Shown: positions 1 to 7,478 of the stretch, piece by piece
Layout of the letters: every line of letters starts with the position of its first letter
Numbering within the stretch: position 1 is the first letter of the stretch
Assembly (NCBI GenBank): GCA_947364235.1
Contig: CANARY010000001.1
Coordinates: forward strand, 62,001 to 126,000
Length of the DNA stretch: 64,000 nucleotides
Direction of reading: 5' to 3'
Origin: an uncultured Candidatus Melainabacteria bacterium
GTDB lineage: Bacteria; Cyanobacteriota; Vampirovibrionia; Gastranaerophilales; Gastranaerophilaceae
The notes under the pieces: model-generated
The model's database searches: none
Told to the model about the DNA's origin: nothing
The model's input: the letters and a program-made list of their open reading frames with translations, nothing else
Translations under genes and position numbers: made by a program

Positions 1-279
1 AACGGCGAAGACGGGCTGAGACTTGCAAAAGAAATTATGCCGGATTTGATTATTCTTGACGTTATGATGCCTAAAATCAACGGCTACAAAATAAGCAGGC
101 TCCTTAAATACGACAGCAAATACAAAGATATTCCGATAATTATGGTTACAGCACGTTCGCAGCTTGAAGATAAAATGATTGGCGAAGAAACTGGAGTGAA
201 TGAATACATTACAAAGCCGTTTGAGCTTGATGCGATAGTTAAAAAAGTTGAAAGCTATCTAGGAGACGGAGCAGAATAA
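1..279 (+). CDS. Response regulator receiver domain, 3' part only
   Basis: The reading frame is open from base 1, so the start lies before the window and 92 residues are visible. They cover the second half of a CheY-like receiver domain: the phosphorylated aspartate in LIILDVMMP, the switch threonine in MVTA, and the conserved lysine in ITKPFE. The protein stops right after the domain, so this is either a stand-alone receiver or the C-terminal receiver of a larger protein. It is one base upstream of the GspE-like gene, so the two are almost certainly co-transcribed, and the receiver may signal to that protein. The family is certain; the partner is inferred. Confidence 0.9.
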   Translation, partial: NGEDGLRLAKEIMPDLIILDVMMPKINGYKISRLLKYDSKYKDIPIIMVTARSQLEDKMIGEETGVNEYITKPFELDAIVKKVESYLGDGAE

Positions 280-280
280 A

Positions 281-1666
281 ATGGATGTTTTAACTAATAA
301 AACTTTAGAAAAGCTTAAATACGAACTTGTAAGAGATGGAATTGTTTCTTATGAAACACTGGAAAAAGCTGAAGAGCTGGCAAATGTTCAAAGAATTAAC
401 ATCGGACAGGCACTTATTAACTCCGGAATTCTTAAAGAAGACACTCTTTTGAAATTTCTTGAAACCAAGCTTCATATACCTTGCGTCAGCCTTGAAGATT
501 ACGAACCTGATTCAAAATGTTTCAAATACGTTACTTTCGCTGATGCAAGAAGATACAGAATTATTCCGCTTTTCAAGATTGAAGAAGTTTTGACTGTAGC
601 AATGGCAGACCCTTTGGACTTATTTGCAATCGACAAGATTATTGAAACTGCAGAATGTTCTATTGAACCGGTAATTGCTGCTGAGACCAGCATACTTAAA
701 AAGATTGACGAGTATTATAAAGTCGCAGATACCGTTGACAGCATAAGTTTAACATCTGATGAAGACGAAGAATTTGATTGGACAGAAGAGCTTCACAAAG
801 AAGAAGCCGGAGAAGAACACATTCAGCACGTAATCCGGGCAATTTTAAAACAAGCAATACTTGAAGATGTTCATGAGCTGAACTTTGAGCAAGTAGAAGA
901 AGGTTTAAAAGTTTTGTTCAAGAAAAACGGAGAACCATTTGATAAAGGTGTTATTCCTGCGATTTTAAACTCAGCTTTTGTTTCAAAGCTCAAAACTCTT
1001 TCAAACCTTGACGCTGCTGTATGTGAGATTCCGCAGCTTGGCAAGCTTTGTTTTAAAGTTGAAAATACAATGCTTATTGCATCAGTTTCTTCGTTTCCTA
1101 CCATTATGGGCGAAAGAATTTCTCTTAAAATCTACAAGCCGCCTTGCAGTTTAGATAAGATTATTTCAGACGAAAAACAAAGAAGTATAATTTCTCACGC
1201 GCTGAATAATCCAGGTATAATCCTTGTATGCGGCTCGCCTTTGAGCGGTAAAACACATTTGATTTATTCGATTTTAATGGATATTGCAAAAACCGGCAAG
1301 AATTTAATGACAATTGAATCTATTGCAAAATATGAGCTTAATGGAGTCAATCAGTGCGAGCTTAACGAAAATATCGGGTTCAATATGGATAAAGCTTTGA
1401 GATACGTCGAGTTTCAGTCTCCTGATACGATTTATCTTGAAGGAGTAAAAACCCGTGATGCATTTGAATTCCTTTCAGAGCTTTTTTACAACGACAAGAC
1501 TGTTATTACAGAGTTTATGGCAAACAATATGACAGATTTAAGGCAGAAACTGGCGTTTGATGATTTTCAATCGTTTAAAACTCTGGTCACTTGTTTAATA
1601 TTTATTCATTCGCGTGACAGCGTGGAAGTTTTTGACAAAGAAACTTTGCAGAAGTATTTGGCTTAG
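281..1666 (+). CDS. GspE/PilB-like protein with degenerate ATPase domain
   Basis: 461 residues. Residues 1-150 match the GspE/PilB N-terminal (MshEN) domain, with the usual pattern of short helices and the motif AMADPLD. The C-terminal half follows the secretion-ATPase fold: a Walker A-like GSPLSGKT at residues 318-325, then a TIE box. The Walker B region, normally DPDxxxVGEIRD, reads SPDTIYLEGVKTRD, and the histidine box (HTN) is absent. Known family members power type IV pilus or type II secretion assembly. This copy probably binds nucleotide weakly or not at all and may act as a regulator or c-di-GMP sensor; that is inference. It follows a receiver-domain gene by one base. Confidence 0.8.
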   Translation: MDVLTNKTLEKLKYELVRDGIVSYETLEKAEELANVQRINIGQALINSGILKEDTLLKFLETKLHIPCVSLEDYEPDSKCFKYVTFADARRYRIIPLFKIEEVLTVAMADPLDLFAIDKIIETAECSIEPVIAAETSILKKIDEYYKVADTVDSISLTSDEDEEFDWTEELHKEEAGEEHIQHVIRAILKQAILEDVHELNFEQVEEGLKVLFKKNGEPFDKGVIPAILNSAFVSKLKTLSNLDAAVCEIPQLGKLCFKVENTMLIASVSSFPTIMGERISLKIYKPPCSLDKIISDEKQRSIISHALNNPGIILVCGSPLSGKTHLIYSILMDIAKTGKNLMTIESIAKYELNGVNQCELNENIGFNMDKALRYVEFQSPDTIYLEGVKTRDAFEFLSELFYNDKTVITEFMANNMTDLRQKLAFDDFQSFKTLVTCLIFIHSRDSVEVFDKETLQKYLA

Positions 1667-1698
1667 TTGGAAAAACAACAGCTGTATTAAAGTTAATG

Positions 1699-1707
1699 TG
1701 ATATAAT
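1699..1707 (+). promoter_or_regulatory. Extended -10 promoter for rubrerythrin
   Basis: TGATATAAT is a consensus extended -10 element (TGnTATAAT) located 46 bases upstream of the rubrerythrin start. No good -35 box is present at the usual spacing, which is typical of extended -10 promoters. Confidence 0.6.
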
Positions 1708-1753
1708 TAATTCTGTTAGAGAGTATATTTTACTTAAAAGAAAGGAATTAATT

Positions 1754-2296
1754 ATGGCAAAATTTGTATGTGGAGTTTGCGGATACGTAGCAGAAGGCGA
1801 AGCTCCTGAAAAATGCCCTGTTTGTCAAGCTGCAAAAAGTGCTTTTACAGCAATGGCAGAAGGTAATAAAAATTACGCAGATGAACACAGAATCGGATGC
1901 GCTAAAGATGTTGATGCAGAGATTTTAGAAGGCTTGAAAGCAAACTTTATGGGCGAATGTACAGAAGTAGGTATGTACCTTGCAATGTCAAGACAAGCTG
2001 ATAGAGAAGGTTTCCCTGAAATTGCCGAAGCTTACAAAAGATATGCTTTTGAAGAAGCTGAACACGCTGCAAAATTTGCTGAGCTTTTAGGCGAAGTTGT
2101 TACTTCTTCAACTAAAAAGAACCTTGAATTACGTGCAGAAGCTGAATTCGGCGCTTGCGACGGTAAGTTAAAACTTGCTAAACGTGCTAAAGAATTAGGG
2201 CTTGATGCTGTACACGATACAGTTCATGAAATGGCTAAAGACGAAGCTCGCCACGGCCGCGGTTTTGATGGTTTGTTAAGCAGATACTTCGCATAG
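1754..2296 (+). CDS. rbr: Rubrerythrin, reverse domain order
   Basis: 180 residues. The rubredoxin-like iron site comes first, with Cys6-x2-Cys9 and Cys21-x2-Cys24. A ferritin-like four-helix domain follows, containing the diiron ligands in EEAEHAAKF and EARHGRGF. This order (rubredoxin domain N-terminal) is that of reverse rubrerythrins, which reduce hydrogen peroxide and oxygen in anaerobes using electrons from NADH via rubredoxin-type partners. Ribosome site AAAGGAA lies upstream of the ATG. The gene has its own extended -10 promoter and is convergent with pabA. Its presence indicates an anaerobic lifestyle with oxidative-stress defence. Confidence 0.95.
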   Translation: MAKFVCGVCGYVAEGEAPEKCPVCQAAKSAFTAMAEGNKNYADEHRIGCAKDVDAEILEGLKANFMGECTEVGMYLAMSRQADREGFPEIAEAYKRYAFEEAEHAAKFAELLGEVVTSSTKKNLELRAEAEFGACDGKLKLAKRAKELGLDAVHDTVHEMAKDEARHGRGFDGLLSRYFA

Positions 2297-2331
2297 TGTT
2301 GACAGATATAAAACTACAAATTTGTTTTAGT

Positions 2332-2892
2332 TTACGGGATTGAGATAAAATTTTTAAAAATCTCAATCCCGTTTTCTGTTAATATCGCTTCAGGATGAAA
2401 TTGAACACCATAAATATTTCTATCCTTAATCTGTATCCCCATAGGAATATTGTCTTTTGTAAACGCTTTAACTTCAACCTCACAATGAAGATTTGAAACC
2501 ATAAGCGAATGATATCTTGCTGCAGAAAACCCCTGTTTTAACCCCTTAAAAATCTGAAAGTCTTCATCAAAAAATATTTCAGAATTTTTACCGTGAAAAG
2601 GTTCCGGTGCTTTTACAATATCAGCTCCAAAATATTTAGCTATACACTGCATTCCAAGGCAGACTCCCAGAATAGGGCATTTATCTTTATAATAATCAAT
2701 AACATCCATTGTAACTCCGGAATTTTCAGGATTTCCCCAGCCCGGTGAAAGAATTATCCGCTCAAAATTAAGTTTTTTGATTTCTTCAAGTGCCTTTTCG
2801 TCATTTTTGATTACAATCGGTTCAATTCCTAAAATCTTAATATACTGGACTATGTTATAAGTAAAAGAATCATAGTTATCAATTATAAGCAT
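2332..2892 (-). CDS. pabA: Aminodeoxychorismate/anthranilate synthase glutamine amidotransferase subunit
   Basis: 186 residues, the normal length of the class I amidotransferase TrpG/PabA. The catalytic triad is visible: Cys78 in GVCLGMQ, and His166 and Glu168 in FHPEA. The enzyme releases ammonia from glutamine and passes it to the chorismate-using subunit. It overlaps the pabB-pabC fusion by 10 bases, so the product is likely p-aminobenzoate for folate, although PabA can also serve tryptophan synthesis. Odd point: the usual SPGPG motif near residue 50 is SPGWG. Confidence 0.9.
   Translation of the reverse strand: MLIIDNYDSFTYNIVQYIKILGIEPIVIKNDEKALEEIKKLNFERIILSPGWGNPENSGVTMDVIDYYKDKCPILGVCLGMQCIAKYFGADIVKAPEPFHGKNSEIFFDEDFQIFKGLKQGFSAARYHSLMVSNLHCEVEVKAFTKDNIPMGIQIKDRNIYGVQFHPEAILTENGIEIFKNFISIP
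2334..2376. terminator. Terminator embedded in the 3' end of pabA
   Basis: A 13-bp perfect stem (ACGGGATTGAGAT at 2334-2346 with ATCTCAATCCCGT at 2360-2372) is followed by TTTT on the + strand. It would end rubrerythrin transcripts, and its sequence doubles as the last codons of pabA on the opposite strand. Confidence 0.7.
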
Positions 2893-4415
2893 AGCTCTAC
2901 CTCTACAAGCTTTCTCACAGAATTAAAACAAAAAATCTTTTCAGCTTTTTCTAAATCTTCCAGATAAAGGATTTTTTCTTCCATTATACCGTTTTTAAGC
3001 AGTTTTTCGCGGTAAGTTCCGGCAAGCAGACCGCAAGAAACAGGCGGAGTAAAAAGTTTGCCGTTTATTTTAACTGCTATGTTTGTAAAAGTTCCTTCTG
3101 TAATTTCACCCCGCTCATTAACCCCGATTTCATCAAAAACATCCGCAGGCATTTGTTCCCGTATTGTTGTTTTATGGTATAAAAACGGGTTTGCAGAATG
3201 AACTTTGCGGTTGATTTTTATTTTTTTAGATTTAACCTGCGAAAAACTTTTTTCTTCAATAGCAAAGCTTCCGTCTTTATTTAACAAAATGCGTTTAGCA
3301 CCTTCAATCACCGGTTTGTGAAACTTAAACCCGAGTTCAGCTGCAGAATGCTGCATCCGGAGAAGATGGCTTTCCCAATCATCAATTCCAGTTTCTATCA
3401 GCTGAAAATCAGTTTGAATAAATTTTGTCTTAGTAATTGTCTCTTCCCATTCATCTTCTGCAGTGGAATCCCATACAATAGCCCCGCCTGAATGATACGT
3501 ATACTTATGATTTTTACCGTACAAAATTCTAATCGGAACAGAAAATTCTGCACATTTGGGAGACAAAAACCCGATTGCTCCGCAGTAAATATTCCGGCTG
3601 AAAGGTTCAAGCTCCTCTATAACCCGCATAGTAGAAACTTTTGGAGCTCCGGTAATTGAACCGCAAGGAAAAATTGATTTAAATATCTCATAAAGCCCGG
3701 CATTGTCATCAAGCTCAGCAGAAACTTCCGATGTCATTTGAAACACCGTAGGATGCTTTTCAATCTCAAAAAGCTTATCAACTCTAACTGAACCTGCCTT
3801 TGCAATCCGTCCTAAGTCATTACGCAGCAAATCAACAATCATGATGTTTTCGGCGCGATTTTTTGTATCGTGATACAAAAAATCGCGCCTCTCCTCATCT
3901 TTACCGTCATTTAAACAAGGCACAGTACCTTTCATCGGCTTTGTAACAATTTTTCTGCCTTCAAGCTTAAAAAATAACTCCGGAGAAAATGATAATAAAG
4001 TAGTTCGAGAATTTTCAATATAAGCGTTGTAAGGAGTTCTTTGTCTTCCAAGCAAAGATTCGTATAACTCTATTCCGTCCAGATTTGTACGCACTTCTGA
4101 AGGATATGTGTAATTAACTTCATAAGTTACACCTTCTGAAATATAATCTTTGATTTTATTAACCCCGCGAATATATTCTTCTTTTGTTATCATAGGCTTA
4201 ATTATCGTGCCTAATTGTTTTGCTTCGGAAGGAGAATATTTTTCGTACTTATCATAAGCTTCAAAATACAAATATTTAAAATCATAAGTAATGTATCCGA
4301 GCAGATAATACTTCTTCCTGAGCTCATCAATTTCTCGTATAGCACACTCTAAATCACCATCAGCTTCAATAATCTTAACCGAATTTTTAAAACATTTATC
4401 AGAATATATTTGCAT
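2883..4415 (-). CDS. pabBC: Aminodeoxychorismate synthase component I fused to aminodeoxychorismate lyase
   Basis: 510 residues from the ATG at 4415. Roughly residues 80-330 form the chorismate-binding domain (GSITGAPK and CGAIGF motifs). The last 180 residues form a PLP class IV lyase/aminotransferase domain (GEITEGTFTNI). The fusion converts chorismate to aminodeoxychorismate and then to p-aminobenzoate, with ammonia from PabA. An upstream in-frame ATG at 4604 is rejected: it would overlap the HlyD gene and its terminator. A TATAAT box ends 6 bases before this ATG, so the mRNA may be leaderless. Confidence 0.9.
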   Translation of the reverse strand: MQIYSDKCFKNSVKIIEADGDLECAIREIDELRKKYYLLGYITYDFKYLYFEAYDKYEKYSPSEAKQLGTIIKPMITKEEYIRGVNKIKDYISEGVTYEVNYTYPSEVRTNLDGIELYESLLGRQRTPYNAYIENSRTTLLSFSPELFFKLEGRKIVTKPMKGTVPCLNDGKDEERRDFLYHDTKNRAENIMIVDLLRNDLGRIAKAGSVRVDKLFEIEKHPTVFQMTSEVSAELDDNAGLYEIFKSIFPCGSITGAPKVSTMRVIEELEPFSRNIYCGAIGFLSPKCAEFSVPIRILYGKNHKYTYHSGGAIVWDSTAEDEWEETITKTKFIQTDFQLIETGIDDWESHLLRMQHSAAELGFKFHKPVIEGAKRILLNKDGSFAIEEKSFSQVKSKKIKINRKVHSANPFLYHKTTIREQMPADVFDEIGVNERGEITEGTFTNIAVKINGKLFTPPVSCGLLAGTYREKLLKNGIMEEKILYLEDLEKAEKIFCFNSVRKLVEVELCL

Positions 4416-4421
4416 ACTTTC

Positions 4422-4427
4422 ATTATA
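4422..4427 (-). promoter_or_regulatory. -10 box of pabBC, leaderless arrangement
   Basis: TATAAT on the minus strand, followed by 6 bases and the ATG of pabBC. It sits directly after the U-tract of the preceding terminator. No convincing -35 box is seen. Confidence 0.45.
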
Positions 4428-4428
4428 T

Positions 4429-4453
4429 AAAAAAAAGACGGCTTTTGCCGTCT
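4429..4453 (-). terminator. Intrinsic terminator of the marR-hlyD operon
   Basis: Stem AGACGGC / GCCGTCT with a four-base loop, followed on the minus strand by eight consecutive T. It separates hlyD from pabBC. Confidence 0.85.
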
Positions 4454-4473
4454 CTGAGTCGTAATACTTTTTA

Positions 4474-4505
4474 CACCATTTGGGCGGGGTGCATTCCGCA
4501 CTTTT
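4474..4505. repeat. Copy 1 of a dispersed intergenic palindromic repeat
   Basis: Contains CCATTTGGGCGGGGTGCAT followed by TCCGCAC. It matches copies at 14035-14065 and 30251-30280. The GGCGG...CCGC arms can form a hairpin. It lies between the stop of hlyD and its terminator. Confidence 0.55.
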
Positions 4506-4518
4506 ACAAATTTGTTTT

Positions 4519-5502
4519 TTATTGCCTAATATGAACTTTCGGTTCAACTGACATCCCAGGAATAATTGAATATTCATTTGGGTCGATTTCTTCTGTGAAA
4601 ACAATTTTCACAGGAATCCTTTGTACAATTTTTACAAAAGAACCTACTGCATTCTCAGGCGGGAATAAACTTGCTTTTGCTCCAGAACTTCTTTGAATAC
4701 TATCAATTTTTCCTTTAAAAACTTTGTGCGGATAAGTATCAATCTTGATATCAACTTCCTGACCTTCACGCATTTTTGTAAGCTGGGTTTCTTTATAGTT
4801 TGCAACAACCCAGACATCGTGCGGAACAACCACAAATAAAGGTGTTCCAGGCTGAACCATCATTCCGACTTCAACTTTTTTATTAGAAACCGTCCCGTCA
4901 ATCGGAGCTTTGATTTCAGTATATTCCAGAGCAAGCTCAGCTGCACGCTTCTGTGCTTTTAAAACATTCAAATCTGCATCAGCGACTTTTGCACTCTTTG
5001 AAGGATCGTTCGAAAAAATTGACTGCTCAGCTGTTGTCTGTTTTGCTTGAATACTTTCAAGATTTGTTCTTGCTTTATCTAAAGTCTGTTTTGAAACAGC
5101 TCCTGCTTCATAAAGATTTTCATATCTTTCTAAATCTTTCTTTGCAAGCTCAATTTCTGAATTTGCTGCGTTTAAGTTTGCATGCGCATTATGCTGATTA
5201 AGCAAAGCTTTTTCATAAGCAGCTGCTGCTTGGTCAAGCTTGACTTCATAATCAACTTTATCAATCACAGCAACAACATCTCCAGCTTTTACAGTTTGAT
5301 TATCTTTTACAAGCACTTTGACAATCTGACCGGAAACTTTTGGAGACACTGAAACTGTCGTAGTTTCTACATAAGCATCGTCCGTTGTCTGATAACCTAA
5401 TGTATCATAGATAAAATATCCGCCTGCAATCGCTGCTATAACAACAAAAAACCCAAAAATAAAACGCTTTTTCACAGGCAGCTTCTTTGTATTTTCTTCC
5501 AT
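4519..5502 (-). CDS. HlyD/EmrA-family membrane fusion protein
   Basis: 327 residues. One N-terminal membrane anchor (about residues 12-32) precedes the signature TDDAYVETT segment. A biotinyl/lipoyl-like half-motif, a coiled-coil hairpin (about 90-165), the second lipoyl half (APIDGTVSNKKVEVGMMV) and a beta-barrel follow. EmrA-type adaptors link an inner-membrane MFS pump to an outer-membrane channel. The start codon overlaps the stop of the MarR gene (TAATG), and the TolC-like channel is divergent at 6068. No inner-membrane pump gene lies here, so the pump must be encoded elsewhere. Confidence 0.9.
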   Translation of the reverse strand: MEENTKKLPVKKRFIFGFFVVIAAIAGGYFIYDTLGYQTTDDAYVETTTVSVSPKVSGQIVKVLVKDNQTVKAGDVVAVIDKVDYEVKLDQAAAAYEKALLNQHNAHANLNAANSEIELAKKDLERYENLYEAGAVSKQTLDKARTNLESIQAKQTTAEQSIFSNDPSKSAKVADADLNVLKAQKRAAELALEYTEIKAPIDGTVSNKKVEVGMMVQPGTPLFVVVPHDVWVVANYKETQLTKMREGQEVDIKIDTYPHKVFKGKIDSIQRSSGAKASLFPPENAVGSFVKIVQRIPVKIVFTEEIDPNEYSIIPGMSVEPKVHIRQ

Positions 5503-5960
5503 TATATATTCACCTCTAATGTTCCTTCTAAAAACTCTCTTAATTCTTTCAATAAACCGCTGACCTTTGCAATATCACTATTGTGAATCTTTTCTTTGAT
5601 AATTTTTGTGTGCGGCTCCAGCTTTTCATTAATCTTTTTAAGTTCTTCTGCCCCTTTTTGTGTCAACTCAACAATTTTTACAGGACGATTATTCTTGATT
5701 GATAAATGCCTTGTTACAAACCCTTTCTTCTCAAGAGAATCAAGAAGCTTGCCTGTATTTGCTCTGTCTTTCAAAATTAACCTGGCTAAATCTCTTTGGC
5801 AAATTTTTGGGTTGCAAACCAGCACATCTAAAGCCGAATACTCCTCTATTGTTACTCCAACATTATATTTTTCAAATACCTGCGTACCTAAAAGCCTGCA
5901 ATACTTCGCAGTAAGCTCAATTTGATAAAAAATCGAATCCGTAAAATGATATTGCTCCAA
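5502..5960 (-). CDS. MarR-family transcriptional regulator
   Basis: 152 residues with the winged-helix pattern of MarR: recognition-helix region LARLILKDRANTGKLLDSLEKKGFV and wing NNRPVKIVELT. The start is a TTG at 5960, supported by GAGG nine bases upstream. MarR proteins repress drug-efflux genes and release DNA on binding small aromatic ligands. It is translationally coupled to hlyD and divergent from the outer-membrane channel gene. A strong palindrome lies in the shared promoter region, so it likely represses both directions. Confidence 0.9.
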   Translation of the reverse strand: MEQYHFTDSIFYQIELTAKYCRLLGTQVFEKYNVGVTIEEYSALDVLVCNPKICQRDLARLILKDRANTGKLLDSLEKKGFVTRHLSIKNNRPVKIVELTQKGAEELKKINEKLEPHTKIIKEKIHNSDIAKVSGLLKELREFLEGTLEVNI

Positions 5961-5995
5961 CTTGTAATTCCTCTATTTAAAGTATGTTATTTTTA

Positions 5996-6017
5996 CAACA
6001 TGTTGCAAATGCAACAT
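5996..6017. promoter_or_regulatory. Probable MarR operator
   Basis: An 18-bp palindrome (ATGTTGC-AAAT-GCAACAT, 6000-6017) overlaps a second perfect palindrome CAACATGTTG (5996-6005). It covers the -35 box of the rightward promoter and lies in the leftward one. This placement suits repression of both marR-hlyD and the channel gene. Confidence 0.75.
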
Positions 6018-6031
6018 AGTTATGGTATCAT
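6003..6031 (+). promoter_or_regulatory. Promoter of the TolC-like gene
   Basis: -35 TTGCAA (6003-6008), 17-bp spacer, -10 TATCAT (6026-6031). The -35 box lies within the MarR palindrome. Confidence 0.65.
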
Positions 6032-6067
6032 TCTTATTAGAAAAAATCAAGTACCCGGAGAAAAGAG

Positions 6068-7438
6068 ATGAAAAGATTTATAGCACTGGCTTTATTAATA
6101 TCATTATCAGCACCTGCTTATGCGGTTGAAAAAACCCCTGTACTTAAAGCAGGCGCAGAACAGAGCAAAGTTAAAAAAGTTAAACCTCAAAAGAATAAGT
6201 ATGAATACATCAATCTTGCTTGGTGGCAGCAGTTTAATGATGAGTATTTAAACGATTATATTATTAAAGCAATGGAAGCAAACAAAGATCTTAAGATTGC
6301 AACTCTCACAATTGACGAATATTATCAGAACGTAATCGCTCAAAGAGCCGGAGAGCTTCCATCTTTGCAAGCAGGGTTCATGCCGGGATATTCTAAAATT
6401 ATAGGACCTTCCCAAGGCGGGTTTGGACTTCCGATTTTTGCAAGTTATGAGCTGGATATCTGGGGAAAAAATCACAACAAAACAACTTCAATAAGAAAAC
6501 TTTATGAAGCTTCAATCCTTGAAGAACAAGCTGCTTACCTTTCAATTGCGTCAGCTGTTGGAGCAACTTATTTAAATATAGTAAAACTTGATGCTCTTGT
6601 TGATTTTCAGGAAAAAATTGTTGATTTGAGAAAAGAAATTTTTGAAATAATGTCTGTAAGCAATGCTGAAGGATTAATATCAACTTCTGATTTAGTCAAA
6701 GCAAATCAGTCTTACATTTCAGGTGTTACTGACTTAACTGATCTTAAAAAAGAACGCACAAAACTTTTGCACCAGCTTGCTGTTTTAACAGGCGACAGCC
6801 CTAATAATATTGAAGAATACAAAAGGGCAGATTTTCACAATGTTGCTTTCAGCGGAAATATTCCTGAATACGTCAGCTCTGAAGTTATTATGAAACGTCC
6901 GGACTATTTAAAAGCAGAAAAAATGCTTGAAAAAGCCGGAATAGATGTCAAAATTGCAAGGAAAGAAATGCTTCCTCAACTGAGCTTGGGAGGCGGCGTA
7001 ATATTCAACTCAAAATATTTTGACAGTCTGCTCACAACATCTAATATGCTATGGGGTCTGGGCGGAAGCATTATCCAGCCGTTCTTTATGGGTGGAAAAC
7101 TTAAAGCAAACTTAAAAATTAAGAAAATTGCTTACGAAAAAAGCCTGAAAAATTACGAGAAAGTTAATTTAACTTCTATGCAGGAAGTTAATGATTCCCT
7201 TGTTTCTGTAAATATGGACAAAGAAAAACTTGCTAAACAAAAGAAAATCCTTGAGTTAGAACAAAAAGATTTTGAACTTACAAAACTAAAATACTCTCAA
7301 GGCGTAATTGCAAAGCTTGATTTAAACCAGATGGAAGAAAACCTTTTAAATGTAAATAAAATGGTGTACTCAAGCGAATTTGACTGCTTTGTAGATTATA
7401 TAAGTTTTTACAAGGCTATAGCAGCACAAAGCTTGTAG
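6068..7438 (+). CDS. TolC/NodT-family outer membrane efflux channel
   Basis: 456 residues. A clear signal peptide (MKRFIALALLISLSAPAYA) is followed by two tandem outer-membrane-efflux repeats of helical hairpins and short beta strands. Sequence landmarks are LAWWQQFNDEYLNDYI, YELDIWGKN and VMKRPDY-like IMKRPDYLKAE. There is no lipobox cysteine, unlike many NodT proteins. It forms the trimeric exit duct for a tripartite pump with the divergent HlyD protein. Ribosome site GGAGAAAAG precedes the ATG. Expression is likely controlled by the MarR protein through the operator next to its promoter. Confidence 0.9.
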   Translation: MKRFIALALLISLSAPAYAVEKTPVLKAGAEQSKVKKVKPQKNKYEYINLAWWQQFNDEYLNDYIIKAMEANKDLKIATLTIDEYYQNVIAQRAGELPSLQAGFMPGYSKIIGPSQGGFGLPIFASYELDIWGKNHNKTTSIRKLYEASILEEQAAYLSIASAVGATYLNIVKLDALVDFQEKIVDLRKEIFEIMSVSNAEGLISTSDLVKANQSYISGVTDLTDLKKERTKLLHQLAVLTGDSPNNIEEYKRADFHNVAFSGNIPEYVSSEVIMKRPDYLKAEKMLEKAGIDVKIARKEMLPQLSLGGGVIFNSKYFDSLLTTSNMLWGLGGSIIQPFFMGGKLKANLKIKKIAYEKSLKNYEKVNLTSMQEVNDSLVSVNMDKEKLAKQKKILELEQKDFELTKLKYSQGVIAKLDLNQMEENLLNVNKMVYSSEFDCFVDYISFYKAIAAQSL

Positions 7439-7440
7439 AC

Positions 7441-7469
7441 TTGACGTATTGCAAAAAAACTCCTATGAT
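7441..7469 (+). promoter_or_regulatory. Promoter of rel
   Basis: -35 TTGACG (7441-7446), 17-bp spacer, -10 TATGAT (7464-7469). The ATG of rel is at 7479, nine bases past the -10, with no Shine-Dalgarno sequence, so the transcript is probably leaderless. The -35 begins two bases after the preceding stop codon. Confidence 0.65.
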
Positions 7470-7478
7470 AACAGTATT

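Noticed and set aside
2297-2333. TTGACAGATATAAAA as a promoter after rubrerythrin
   Set aside because: Spacing between the TTGACA and any -10-like box is wrong, and it would read only into the antisense of pabA and the terminator.
4416-4604. Longer N-terminus for PabBC
   Set aside because: It would cross the intrinsic terminator of hlyD and overlap the hlyD gene, and the added residues do not resemble PabB.
5596-5925. Rightward frames within marR
   Set aside because: They lie antisense to a well-supported gene and look like shadow frames rich in Leu and Ser.
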